From Metabacillus sp. KUDC1714 (GTDB lineage Bacteria; Bacillota; Bacilli; Bacillales; Bacillaceae): a stretch of 64,000 bases of DNA. Below, piece after piece: positions 7,878-16,157 of this stretch (positions within the stretch are counted from its first letter, which is position 1; the number at the start of each line of letters is the position of its first letter). The translations under genes were made by a program, and so were the position numbers. The notes beneath the pieces are model-generated. The model did not search any database, was not told the origin of the DNA, and saw nothing but the letters and a program-made list of their open reading frames with translations. Where the stretch lies: positions 2,607,501-2,671,500 of the forward strand of contig NZ_CP055263.1 in the NCBI RefSeq assembly GCF_014217835.1. Direction: 5' to 3'.

Positions 7878-8335
7878 TTCGCTTCATTAGGAATTTTTAT
7901 TGTTTGGTTAAATGCAATTTCCTCACCATTATAAGTAAAAACCCCATGATTATTGCCATTAAGCGTTACCTTAATATAATAAGTCCCTGGCTTAAGAACA
8001 TCCAAATTGTAAAAATTACCGTATAACCGATTCTCTTTTTCTCCATTAATATAAAGATGGGCATGTCCCTCATCATAACGAATATCATTTGTTCCAATTT
8101 TTTTTGGTGTAAAGCTGAAATTTTTTGTTTGGATTTCCAGCAACCAGGTTCCAGATGGGTCTTGTGTAACAGATCCTGTTATCGAAGGAGCTTGTTGGAA
8201 GTGAGGGATTTCAATTAGCCTATGGTTATGAATTTCAGAATTACTGGAAGCATGATCATGCCCATTTTGATGATGGAAATATAGCATCACTGAAACAAAG
8301 GAAAAGATCACAATAAAACTAAAAAATCTATACAT
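7874..8335 (-). CDS. Exported, membrane-anchored His-rich protein of unknown function
   Basis: A 153-residue protein with an N-terminal hydrophobic anchor (FFSFIVIFSFVSVMLYF), then a histidine-rich segment (HHQNGHDHASSNSEIHNHR). The soluble domain shows an immunoglobulin- or cupredoxin-like strand pattern, including EGHAHLYINGEK, YYIKVTLNGNNHGVFTYNGEEIAF. Such GHAHLYIN/LNGNNH patterns are found in proteins with copper- or redox-protein-like folds. Histidines could bind a metal outside the membrane, but no specific function can be assigned. The partner gene upstream in the same transcript encodes a DUF2243 membrane protein. The gap is 26 bases with a GGAGG ribosome binding site. Confidence 0.7.
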   Translation of the reverse strand: MYRFFSFIVIFSFVSVMLYFHHQNGHDHASSNSEIHNHRLIEIPHFQQAPSITGSVTQDPSGTWLLEIQTKNFSFTPKKIGTNDIRYDEGHAHLYINGEKENRLYGNFYNLDVLKPGTYYIKVTLNGNNHGVFTYNGEEIAFNQTIKIPNEAK

Positions 8336-8361
8336 TATGTCCTCCCATTTTTAAAATTCTA

Positions 8362-8829
8362 CTATGCATTAATTGATGTTAGTTGTGGTCTTCCACTTCG
8401 CTTAATGATAATACCAATGATAAGTAAAAGTAATCCAACTGCTAGGAACCCAAGATCATAGGCTAAAGCATTCGGGTCACCTGGTTTCACACGATGGATT
8501 TGAAGAATATGGTGGTTAATAATACCTTCCACTATATTGAATGTACCACCGCCAATTAAAATACCGCCTACTAACAATCTAATACCTTTTGAAAGATTAG
8601 TTGGATTTCCAGCTAACCACAATAGAATTCCACCAAGAACTAATGTAATAGTGACAGCGAAATGAAATATCCCATCACTGATAATTTGTCCTGGTCGATC
8701 CGTTGCCATAATTACACTATGCCATTGTAATAATTGGTGGAAAATAATCCCATCCAAAGCACCTAAAAAACCAAATCCTAATACAAAACTACCAATGTGA
8801 ATGAATCTTGTTTTTATTTTTGTCCTCAC
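8362..8829 (-). CDS. DUF2243 membrane protein
   Basis: A 155-residue integral membrane protein with four predicted spans. The family motif occurs near the N terminus: GFGFLGALDGIIFHQLLQWHSV, rich in conserved His/Asp within the membrane. A second motif IVEGIINHHILQIHRV follows span 3. DUF2243 proteins have no established biochemical role. Paired histidines in membrane helices suggest haem or metal contact, as in cytochrome-like small membrane proteins (inference). It is first in a two-gene operon with the His-rich exported protein, which strengthens the metal-handling idea. Confidence 0.78.
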   Translation of the reverse strand: MRTKIKTRFIHIGSFVLGFGFLGALDGIIFHQLLQWHSVIMATDRPGQIISDGIFHFAVTITLVLGGILLWLAGNPTNLSKGIRLLVGGILIGGGTFNIVEGIINHHILQIHRVKPGDPNALAYDLGFLAVGLLLLIIGIIIKRSGRPQLTSINA

Positions 8830-8839
8830 CGTTTTTTCT

Positions 8840-9396
8840 CCTTTTCATACAATTCTGAACATTAATACATTTTTGCCGAATTATTCAAAATTAAACTGTT
8901 AAATAATAAAATGTTTGTACTATATAACTTGTTAAGATTGACTTGCACCTATCTTTTTTGTTTCGTCAGATAGATCGATCTTAATGGGAAGGTTAGAAAA
9001 CAATTTCTAGAGATTCGTCAAGATGTAGTAAATCATTCTTAACATGCAAAAACTTATAAAGGTGAATTGGTTTGAAGATGAGTAACATAACTGTCGATTT
9101 CTATTTATCTCTATAGCGGAGCATCGACAAATCATTATATTAAAAGACAAATCTCGAAAAGCTGTAGCGGATGAATAAAATCATGCGGTTTGGTTTTTGT
9201 ATTATTTTGTTAAAGCGAGGTAGGCTATTCTTTTAATTTCTAAGAGAACTAATCCAAATGTTGTTAAGAAATATGAAAGAACTTAATATCAGTAATTTTG
9301 TAGACTTTGTTAAAAATGTAAAGAGTATTTTTCAAGAGATGCTAATTATTAAATATAAATTTACAAATGAGCAGAAATTTCATGTAATTTTTACTC
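8840..9396. other. Intergenic region with a bulged hairpin, no gene seen
   Basis: About 560 bases without a supported gene. At 8932-8984 TTAAGATTGA pairs with TCGATCTTAA (9 of 10), and inside it CTATCT pairs with AGATAG, giving a bulged two-part hairpin without a following T run. A 48-codon open frame at 9258 lacks a ribosome binding site. The region may hold decayed DNA or an unrecognised RNA. Confidence 0.5.
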
Positions 9397-9428
9397 TAGC
9401 TTAACCTAAGGAACTTGTCGATAAGTTA
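9397..9428. promoter_or_regulatory. Putative phosphonate regulator operator, copy 1
   Basis: TAGCTTAACC, five bases, then the dyad AACTTGTCGATAAGTT (9412-9427). The same arrangement with the same 5-base gap occurs at 13861-13892 before phnG. Position just upstream of the GntR-type regulator suggests an autoregulatory operator. The TTAACC part could alternatively be half of a PhoP box. Confidence 0.55.
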
Positions 9429-9465
9429 GAGTTAAATTGTCGAAAGAAACAGAAAGGAGACATAC

Positions 9466-10194
9466 ATGACAATGAAATTAAATGAGGACATGCCCTGTCA
9501 TTTGGAAATTTCTGAGTACTTAATCCGAAATATCCAATCAGGTATCTTTCGAGAAAATGAGAAAATCCCTTCGGAAAATGAACTTTGCCTGAAATTTAAT
9601 GTGAATCGTCATGTAATTAGACAAGCACTGACAAGGTTAACGAATTTAGGCTGGATTACTCCTTTTCAAGGTAAGGGCTGTTATGTAAATAGTCTTCAAA
9701 AGCCTATTCAATATGTCTTGTCATCAAACACCCGCTTTTCTGATAATATGGAAAATTTAGGTGTTGTGCATCAGAGTAAATTATTGAGTTGGGAAAAGGG
9801 ATTGCCAAGTCGAGTTGAAATGAAAAATTTATTATTATCTGAAAAACAAGCTGTCTATCGATTGGAAATTCTCAGATTTATAGAGGGTCAACCCCTTTCT
9901 GTTACAACAACTGTCATGCCTGAAGAAGAAGTTCCACAACTTGAAATTTACTTACAAGAATTCAAATCACTCTATCAAATTATGTTAGATCATTATCAGT
10001 TACGTCCAGTTCGTTCAAGGTCAATATTTCAAGCTTCTTTACCGTTACTTAGAGATGCAAAAGTCCTTGAGATTCCAGAAAATATTCCAATAATTCAAAT
10101 TGAAAGCTTAATGAATCATCCTACTGGTAATTCGATAGAGTACAGTATTGCAAGAATAAGAGGCGATATGCATAAGTGTCTCGTTGAATTTTGA
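9466..10194 (+). CDS. phnF: GntR/UTRA-family transcriptional regulator (PhnF-like)
   Basis: A 242-residue regulator with an N-terminal GntR winged helix (residues 10-75: LEISEYLIRNIQSGIFRENEKIPSENELC, NVNRHVIRQALTRLTNLGWI, GKGCYV). A UTRA ligand-binding domain follows (residues 90-240, ending SIEYSIARIRGDMHKCLVEF). The HutC/PhnF subgroup controls phosphonate or sugar genes according to an effector bound in the UTRA pocket. It is the first gene before the phosphonate ABC transporter. A strong AAAGGAGA ribosome binding site precedes ATG 9466. It probably recognises the dyad present both upstream of itself and upstream of phnG. Confidence 0.85.
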   Translation: MTMKLNEDMPCHLEISEYLIRNIQSGIFRENEKIPSENELCLKFNVNRHVIRQALTRLTNLGWITPFQGKGCYVNSLQKPIQYVLSSNTRFSDNMENLGVVHQSKLLSWEKGLPSRVEMKNLLLSEKQAVYRLEILRFIEGQPLSVTTTVMPEEEVPQLEIYLQEFKSLYQIMLDHYQLRPVRSRSIFQASLPLLRDAKVLEIPENIPIIQIESLMNHPTGNSIEYSIARIRGDMHKCLVEF

Positions 10195-10283
10195 GAACGA
10201 TTTTTAATAATCAACATTGGAAGCAGTTTTTCTATCTTCCAAGATGATAATAAAATACATAAAAATGTAAGGAGGAAGGTCAA

Positions 10284-11318
10284 ATGAAAAAGGCATTATT
10301 GATCGTTATTGCTTTAATCATGTCAGCAATAACTGCTGCTTGTTCAGCTGGAGGAGACACTAAAGCAAGTGGTGGAAGTGATGATGGTACTTTAACAATT
10401 GCGTGGTACCCAAATGAATCAGGGGCTGATATGAAAGACGCCCGTGACGTAATTGGTAAGGTAATTGAGGATGCAACTGGGAAAAAGGTAGAGCATAAAA
10501 CAACGACAGATTATATTATTGCGATTGAATCATTAGCATCTGGTAATGCTGATTTAGCTTTTATGGGAGCCCAAGGATATATTGAAGCAAATGCAAAAAA
10601 TGATAAAGTTCAGCCTTTAGTCGTACCAAGCGGTCCTTCTGGAACATTAGATGATGCAGTATACCATAGCTGGTTGGCAGTGAAAAATGGAAATGAAGAT
10701 GCTTATAAAAATGGTGATGATTTTTCAATTGATAATATCGTAGATAAAAAGTTTTCTTTTGTATCGAATAGCTCTACTTCTGGCTTTAAAGTTCCTTCTG
10801 ATGGAATCGTAACTCACTTTAGTGAAAAAGAAGAGTACAAAGACCTTACTGCAGAAGATCTTCTTGAAGGAGGAAAATTCTTTAGTGAAGTTCTTTACGG
10901 AGGATCACATCAAGGATCCGCAGTAAACTTATTAACTGATAAAGCAGATATTGCAGCTTTTTGTGATACTTGTGTAAGCAATTATGTAGAATTAGCAGAT
11001 GGTGAAGAAAATACTCCAGGATCAACATATAAAGTCAAAGCTGATGCTGCAGAACCATTCAACACAGTTCCAGGTGAGGAATTTAAACTAATATCAGTAA
11101 CACCAGTTTTGAATGCGCCTTTCGCATTAAATACGGAAACTGTTAGTGAGGAAGATAGACAAGCTCTAATTGATGCCTTTACTTCAGATGAAATGGCAAA
11201 CAATGAGAAGGTGTTTGTACCTGAAGATGCAACTGGATTGTTCAAGAAAACCGATAAAGAGCAGTTTTTAGAAGTAGAAGATGCTTGGTTTGATCCGATT
11301 AGAGAATTATCTAAATAA
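10284..11318 (+). CDS. phnD: Phosphonate-binding lipoprotein PhnD
   Basis: A 344-residue substrate-binding lipoprotein. A type II signal peptide (MKKALLIVIALIMSAITAAC) ends at the lipobox ITAAC, so it is anchored to the outer face of the membrane. The mature protein follows the PhnD/SsuA2 pattern: TIAWYPNESGADM near the N terminus, SGNADLAFMGAQGYIEA, SNSSTSGFKVPSDGIV, GGSHQGSAVNLLTDKADIAAFCDTC. It delivers phosphonates or phosphonate-like esters to PhnC/PhnE. An AAGGAGG ribosome binding site precedes ATG 10284, and phnC follows 18 bases later. Confidence 0.93.
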   Translation: MKKALLIVIALIMSAITAACSAGGDTKASGGSDDGTLTIAWYPNESGADMKDARDVIGKVIEDATGKKVEHKTTTDYIIAIESLASGNADLAFMGAQGYIEANAKNDKVQPLVVPSGPSGTLDDAVYHSWLAVKNGNEDAYKNGDDFSIDNIVDKKFSFVSNSSTSGFKVPSDGIVTHFSEKEEYKDLTAEDLLEGGKFFSEVLYGGSHQGSAVNLLTDKADIAAFCDTCVSNYVELADGEENTPGSTYKVKADAAEPFNTVPGEEFKLISVTPVLNAPFALNTETVSEEDRQALIDAFTSDEMANNEKVFVPEDATGLFKKTDKEQFLEVEDAWFDPIRELSK

Positions 11319-11336
11319 TCGATAGGGGAGTTAACT

Positions 11337-12125
11337 ATGACAACGTTACTAGAGGTAAAAAATGTATCAAAACAATATGGTAGTGATACATTTGCGTTAT
11401 CAGATGTTAACTTCTCTGTTAATGAAGGAGAGTTTGTTTCCATTATTGGTCCATCTGGAGCAGGAAAGTCAACTCTCCTTCGCTGCATTAATCGCATGAT
11501 TGATGCAAACAGAGGAGATATTTTATTTGATAATGTTAATGTTCAAGATTTAAAGAAAAAAGACCTTAGGAAGTTAAGGACGAAAATAGGGATGGTTTTT
11601 CAACATTATAATCTTGTTAACAGACTAAGTGTAATTGAAAATGTCCTGCATGGAAGACTTGGCTACAAATCTGTTATTGGTGGAGCTCTAGGTTTTTATA
11701 GTGAAGGCGAAAAAAGGCAGGCAATGTCCCTATTAAAGATACTAGGATTAGAAGAGCAAATTTATAAGAGATGTGATCAATTAAGTGGTGGACAAAAACA
11801 ACGTGTAGGAATTGCACGTGCGCTAATACAGGACCCAAAAATGTTGCTATGCGATGAACCTATTGCATCTTTAGATCCTAATGCGTCTAAGGTTATTATG
11901 GATCATTTAAAAAACATTTCTACAAATATGGGTATTACTGTTCTCGTTAATTTGCATCAAGTAGACGTTGCTCTTAAATATTCTGATCGTGTTATTGGAG
12001 TGAGTAATGGGAAAGTGGTCTATAATGGCTCCCCAAGAGACATTTCAAATGAAGAAATCCACAGAATTTACGGCTCTGAAGCAGGAGAATTAATGATGGA
12101 ACTTGGAGGAAAAAACGTTGGATAA
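11337..12125 (+). CDS. phnC: Phosphonate ABC transporter ATPase PhnC
   Basis: A 262-residue ABC ATPase of phosphonate import. Walker A GPSGAGKST (about residues 38-46), Q-loop VFQHYNLV, signature LSGGQKQRVGIARAL, Walker B MLLCDEPIASLDP and H-loop NLHQVDVAL are present. The HQVD in the H-loop and the IASLDP form are usual in PhnC. The gene lies between phnD and the first phnE and overlaps the latter by 8 bases, so the proteins are made in coupled amounts. Confidence 0.95.
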   Translation: MTTLLEVKNVSKQYGSDTFALSDVNFSVNEGEFVSIIGPSGAGKSTLLRCINRMIDANRGDILFDNVNVQDLKKKDLRKLRTKIGMVFQHYNLVNRLSVIENVLHGRLGYKSVIGGALGFYSEGEKRQAMSLLKILGLEEQIYKRCDQLSGGQKQRVGIARALIQDPKMLLCDEPIASLDPNASKVIMDHLKNISTNMGITVLVNLHQVDVALKYSDRVIGVSNGKVVYNGSPRDISNEEIHRIYGSEAGELMMELGGKNVG

Positions 12126-12900
12126 TTTCTTTTTTAAAAAAAGAGCTCAATCAGTTCTTGTTCTGTCATTACTAATCGTTATTTCCTATGGGTCCATCTT
12201 GATTACCGAATTTGATGTAATTAAAGGATTAAATTCCATCCCAAATGCAATTATTTGGGGTGTCACGAATTTTTATCCAACCAGGGAATCCTTAGAGAAG
12301 CTCCCAAGTATTTTAGCGAAACTTCAAGAAACGATCTTAATCTCAATAGCAGCAGCTTCGGTTGCATCCGTATTTGCTATCGTGTTTGCGATTTTTGGAT
12401 CAAAGACAACGAAGGTAAACGGTATCTTAAGTACAATTAGCCGCGGGATTGCTACGTTGTTTCGGAATATTGATGTGGCTGCATGGGCAATGATTTTGCT
12501 ATTTTCATTTGGCCAGAGCTCATTAACAGGATATTTTGCATTATTTTTTGTTTCTTTTGGTTTTTTAACAAGAGCTTTTATGGAGACAATTGATGAAATT
12601 GGCGTTCAAGCTGTTGAGGCGTTAACTTCAACAGGTGCAAACTACACTTCAGTTATTATTCATTCTGTCATTCCTTCGAGCATCCCTCAAATCCTAAGCT
12701 GGGTATTATTTATGATCGAAACAAATATACGCAGTGCCACTTTAGTTGGGATCCTCACTGGAACAGGCATTGGTTTTTCTTTCGATTTGTTTTATAAAAG
12801 CTTAAATTATAACGCAGCAAGTTTAGTTGTACTGACAATTATTGGAATAATATTAACAATTGAATTCATTTCAAATTATGTAAGAAGGGTGATTTTATAA
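12118..12900 (+). CDS. phnE: Phosphonate ABC transporter permease PhnE, first copy
   Basis: A membrane permease of about 260 residues with roughly six spans. The binding-protein-dependent transport (EAA) motif is visible as EALTSTGANYTSVIIHSVIPSSIPQ. The start is set at TTG 12118, because GGAGGA (12105-12110) lies 7 bases upstream; a TTG at 12103 lacks a ribosome binding site. It overlaps phnC by 8 bases and shares one base with the second phnE. The two PhnE proteins probably form a heterodimeric channel. Confidence 0.92.
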   Translation: MDNFFFKKRAQSVLVLSLLIVISYGSILITEFDVIKGLNSIPNAIIWGVTNFYPTRESLEKLPSILAKLQETILISIAAASVASVFAIVFAIFGSKTTKVNGILSTISRGIATLFRNIDVAAWAMILLFSFGQSSLTGYFALFFVSFGFLTRAFMETIDEIGVQAVEALTSTGANYTSVIIHSVIPSSIPQILSWVLFMIETNIRSATLVGILTGTGIGFSFDLFYKSLNYNAASLVVLTIIGIILTIEFISNYVRRVIL

Positions 12901-13766
12901 TGAAAGTTGGTGAAGTTAGCAAGGTAGTTCATTCTACAAGTAGTGCATTAGGTAATATAAATAAACGTACTAAGTTAAAACCGATAAATAAAGCTATGAT
13001 TACGATTCGATTGACGATAATTATGCTTGCAATCTTGACAATCTATGGATTTCTTACATTTGACTATAAGGATATTAAACTCTTCGATGGAATTCTCTCT
13101 ACGCTTGCAAACTTTAAGGTGATGTTCTTTGAGCCTCATTTTGTTCATTTTTCATTTCAAGATGCAATCTATCAAGCATTGGTAACAATGGGGCTGGCTT
13201 TATTAACGACATTGATAGGCGCGTTCTTTGCCCTAATCTTAGCACTGTTTGCTGCCCAGAATTTATCGTCAGCAAGAGTATCAAATATGATAAAAGGTTT
13301 TGTTGCTTTTATTAGAGCAGTTCCAACAGTATTATGGGTACTGATATTTGCTGTTGCAGCAGGGTTAGGCAGTGTAGCTGCTATTATAGGTATGACCTTT
13401 CATTCGGTAGGTTACTTAATAAAGGCTTACTCAGAATCATTTGAAGAATTAGATGAAGGTGTAATAGAAGCGTTAAGAGGAAGTGGTGCTAGCTGGTGGC
13501 AAATAGTTTTTCAGGCTGTTATTCCTACATCTCTAACATACCTAGTCTCATGGACCTTTTTACGATTTGAAATCAACTTTGGTGTCGCAATCGCAATGGG
13601 TGCAGCAGCTGGGGCAGGTGGAATTGGCTTTGATATGTTTATGGCTAGTAGCTTTTACCTTGATTTGCGTGAAGTAGGGTCTATTACGTACTTCATTTTA
13701 TTCTTTGCCATCCTACTAGAAATTATAGCTCAAACAATTAAATCTAAATTGCAGGTGAAAATATAA
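12900..13766 (+). CDS. phnE: Phosphonate ABC transporter permease PhnE, second copy
   Basis: A 288-residue permease with a longer N-terminal cytoplasmic segment (about 40 residues) than its partner, then six spans. The EAA loop is EALRGSGASWWQIVFQAVIPTSLTY. ATG 12900 shares one base with the previous stop (TAATG), so translation is coupled. Two different phnE genes in one operon are common in Gram-positive phn loci. A terminator follows, which separates transport genes from the C-P lyase genes. Confidence 0.92.
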   Translation: MKVGEVSKVVHSTSSALGNINKRTKLKPINKAMITIRLTIIMLAILTIYGFLTFDYKDIKLFDGILSTLANFKVMFFEPHFVHFSFQDAIYQALVTMGLALLTTLIGAFFALILALFAAQNLSSARVSNMIKGFVAFIRAVPTVLWVLIFAVAAGLGSVAAIIGMTFHSVGYLIKAYSESFEELDEGVIEALRGSGASWWQIVFQAVIPTSLTYLVSWTFLRFEINFGVAIAMGAAAGAGGIGFDMFMASSFYLDLREVGSITYFILFFAILLEIIAQTIKSKLQVKI

Positions 13767-13783
13767 TATAGCACTCTGCTTTT

Positions 13784-13815
13784 AAAGCACAGGGACGATT
13801 CTTGTGCTTTTTATT
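13784..13815 (+). terminator. Terminator after the phosphonate transporter genes
   Basis: AAAGCACA (13784-13791) pairs with TGTGCTTT (13803-13810), followed by TTATT. It splits the locus into two transcripts, each preceded by the shared operator. Confidence 0.7.
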
Positions 13816-13860
13816 ATGTTTAAAACGTACCTTAATTAATTCTTCATATGATATTTACAT

Positions 13861-13893
13861 TAGCTTAACCATTGTAACTTATCAATAAGTTAC
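13861..13893. promoter_or_regulatory. Putative phosphonate regulator operator, copy 2
   Basis: TAGCTTAACC (13861-13870), five bases, then a perfect dyad GTAACTTAT-CA-ATAAGTTAC (13874-13893). It differs from the copy at 9397-9428 at only two positions in the 17-base core and keeps identical spacing. It lies about 50 bases before phnG, where the C-P lyase operon promoter must be. Confidence 0.65.
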
Positions 13894-13941
13894 CTTTTAG
13901 TTATTAGGAAATGTTTAACGACATTACAGGAGGTTGTCAAA

Positions 13942-14379
13942 ATGAAAAAATCGAGGTTAACGAAAATCCTCGTGGAAGGTAGACCTGAATTTCTTGCAAA
14001 ATGGGCTGGCTTAATTGAAAAAACAGCAGATGTAAGGATTGATCGCGCTCCTTCTACTGGGCTAGTTATGCTAAAAACGAGGGATTCTGTTTCAAAACAG
14101 CCCTTTTATATGGGAGAGGTTCTTGTCACAGAGTGTTCGGTTGCTATTGATCATCATGTTGGAATAGGAATCGTAATGGGCGAGGAACCTAACCGCTCTT
14201 ATCAAATTGCGGTCGTTGATGCGGCTATTAATGCTGGACTTGGGATTACAAAGGAATTGCTCACTGAATTGGATATGGAGGAAGCCTATATTCAGCAACG
14301 AATGAGAGAAGAAGCCGCGCGTATTACAAAGACTAGAGTCGAATTTGATACGATGGAGGATTACAATGCAAAAAGTTAA
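13942..14379 (+). CDS. phnG: C-P lyase complex subunit PhnG
   Basis: A 145-residue subunit of the C-P lyase core (PhnG2H2I2J2 in E. coli). With PhnH and PhnI it forms alpha-D-ribose 1-methylphosphonate 5-triphosphate from ATP and methylphosphonate. Recognisable PhnG stretches are RAPSTGLVMLKTRDSVSKQPFYMGEVLVTEC and the acidic end of the helix EEAARITKTRVEFDTMEDY. An ACAGGAGG ribosome binding site precedes ATG 13942. It is the first gene of a nine-gene run with overlaps or very short gaps, behind the second copy of the operator. Confidence 0.93.
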   Translation: MKKSRLTKILVEGRPEFLAKWAGLIEKTADVRIDRAPSTGLVMLKTRDSVSKQPFYMGEVLVTECSVAIDHHVGIGIVMGEEPNRSYQIAVVDAAINAGLGITKELLTELDMEEAYIQQRMREEAARITKTRVEFDTMEDYNAKS

Positions 14380-14998
14380 TCTTACTAGATTTGATATGGT
14401 ACATGGAACACAACGTATTTTTAGGAAATTATTAGATTGTATGGCAAAACCAGGGGAAATTGAGAGTATATCTGAAGAGATTGCTCCAATTGAAGCAATG
14501 GAGGGATTTCCTTGTTCACTACAAGGAATTGCTTTTACGTTAATAGATCGAGAAGTACAATTTCATGTTCTAGCAAACCATTCTGAAACAATCAAACGAG
14601 CATTGGAATGGAAAACGTATAGTAAATTTAGTTCGATTCTTTCTGCCGATTATATTTTTATTAGTCATCCAGAAAATGTGAAAAATATTGCTGGATTTAT
14701 GCAGCAGATAAAAAAAGGGACTCTTTCAGACCCTCATGATAGTGCAACAGTTGTTCTCTGTGTTGAAGGAATATCAAACACTAACATACATTCTTCCTCA
14801 TTAAAACTTACTATGAGTGGGCCAGGGATAGCTTCCAATAAAACGGTATATATCAGAGGTTTAAGCGCCAAATGGATTGAAGAGCGAAATATTGCAACAG
14901 GTGAGTTCCCCTTAGGGATTGATCTCATCCTAACAACCAATGAAGGTGACATCATGGCAGTACCTAGAACTACATTACTAGAGAGTGAGGAATTGTAG
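14366..14998 (+). CDS. phnH: C-P lyase complex subunit PhnH
   Basis: A subunit of about 210 residues with the PhnH hallmarks FDMVHGTQRIFRKLLDCMAKPGEIE at the N terminus and GEFPLGIDLILTT near the end. PhnH is a catalytically silent homologue of PLP-dependent transferases and a structural part of the core complex. The start is placed at ATG 14366, 5 bases after GGAGGA. The earlier in-frame ATG at 14345 lies deep in phnG. It overlaps phnG by 14 bases, and phnI starts directly after its stop. Confidence 0.92.
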   Translation: MQKVNLTRFDMVHGTQRIFRKLLDCMAKPGEIESISEEIAPIEAMEGFPCSLQGIAFTLIDREVQFHVLANHSETIKRALEWKTYSKFSSILSADYIFISHPENVKNIAGFMQQIKKGTLSDPHDSATVVLCVEGISNTNIHSSSLKLTMSGPGIASNKTVYIRGLSAKWIEERNIATGEFPLGIDLILTTNEGDIMAVPRTTLLESEEL

Positions 14999-16120
14999 AT
15001 GGGTTATGTAGCAGTTACAGGAGGTCAAAGGGCAATTGAACATGCAAATGATCTCACAACATATTATCGCTTAAAAGATGCCGATCATGTTCTAAAGACT
15101 AGGGATATTGAAGCGCAGTTTCGCCTTTTGATTGACCGTGTTATGGGTGAAGGTGGCCTTTACGCACCTGAATATGCTGCTTTAGCTTTGAAGCAAGCTG
15201 AAGGTGATCCAGCAGAAGCAGCATTTTTATTAAGAGCTTATCGTTCAACATTACCAAGAAATTATTACTCCAAGACAGTTGAACCAAGCGAGATGAGAGT
15301 CATACGTAAAATATCTTCTTCATTCAAGGATATTCCTGGTGGTCAATTATTAGGACCTACTTATGATTATACACATAGACTCTTAAACTTCGAATTGCAT
15401 CAAGAAGAAAATGAAGTGATTAAACAATTTATATCAGACTTTGAACTGACTTCAAAGATTGATGAAAATGAAGAATTTACATTTGGAAAAGTGGCAGATT
15501 TACTTCAACAAGAAGGTTTGATTGGTAATCCGAAAAAGGAAGAAGTGGAACCCTTTGATGTAACAAGAGACAAGCTTACGTTTCCTGCATCACGTTCTGC
15601 TCGCCTGCAAATTTTATCTAGAGGTGAAACCGGTGCAATGACATCCTTCGCTTATAGCAGTATGAGAGGATATGGAGTTGTCCATCCAACAATTGGCGAA
15701 TTAAGGGTTGGCTATACCGATGTGTACATACCGTATCCGTTTGGAGATGAAGATGATTCAATATACATTGGAGAAGTAATGGTAACCGAGGTAGAAACGA
15801 TTAATTCTTTTTCACAAAACGAACAAGGGAATGTCGAGTTTTTACTAGGCTATGGTTTAACGTTTGGACAAAACGAAGTAAAGGCAATTGCAATGGCTAT
15901 TCTAGAAAGAAGTTTAGAAACAGAAGGGACTTCTCCAACACAAGACGAGGAATTTGTTTTATTACATATAGATAGTGTCGAAGCACATGGCTTTGTTTCA
16001 CATTTAAAGCTACCTCACTATATAACATTTCAATCTAAGCTAGACAGAATAAGAGAAGCAAAAAATAAAAAACAAAGTGAAATACAACAAGAACAACCTG
16101 TTACGTTTAGTCCGTTTTAA
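14999..16120 (+). CDS. phnI: C-P lyase complex subunit PhnI
   Basis: A 373-residue subunit with nucleosidase activity in E. coli that exchanges adenine of ATP for phosphonate. Conserved blocks include GYVAVTGGQRAIEHA at the N terminus, DRVMGEGGLYAPEYAALALKQAEGD, RGYGVVHPTIGELRVG and LLGYGLTFGQNEVKAIAMAILERSL. Length equals that of known PhnI proteins. ATG 14999 follows the phnH stop immediately, and GTGAGG lies upstream. It functions with PhnG, PhnH and PhnL. Confidence 0.95.
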   Translation: MGYVAVTGGQRAIEHANDLTTYYRLKDADHVLKTRDIEAQFRLLIDRVMGEGGLYAPEYAALALKQAEGDPAEAAFLLRAYRSTLPRNYYSKTVEPSEMRVIRKISSSFKDIPGGQLLGPTYDYTHRLLNFELHQEENEVIKQFISDFELTSKIDENEEFTFGKVADLLQQEGLIGNPKKEEVEPFDVTRDKLTFPASRSARLQILSRGETGAMTSFAYSSMRGYGVVHPTIGELRVGYTDVYIPYPFGDEDDSIYIGEVMVTEVETINSFSQNEQGNVEFLLGYGLTFGQNEVKAIAMAILERSLETEGTSPTQDEEFVLLHIDSVEAHGFVSHLKLPHYITFQSKLDRIREAKNKKQSEIQQEQPVTFSPF

Positions 16121-16157
16121 GCAAACTGTAACTCAATAGAAAGTGAGGAAATGTGAA

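Noticed and set aside
8985-9396. Possible transposase remnant
   Set aside because: Translations in all frames are broken and no transposase motif or terminal inverted repeat could be identified.
10982-11497. Long minus-strand open frame within phnD/phnC
   Set aside because: It is the shadow of two well-supported genes on the other strand and resembles no family.
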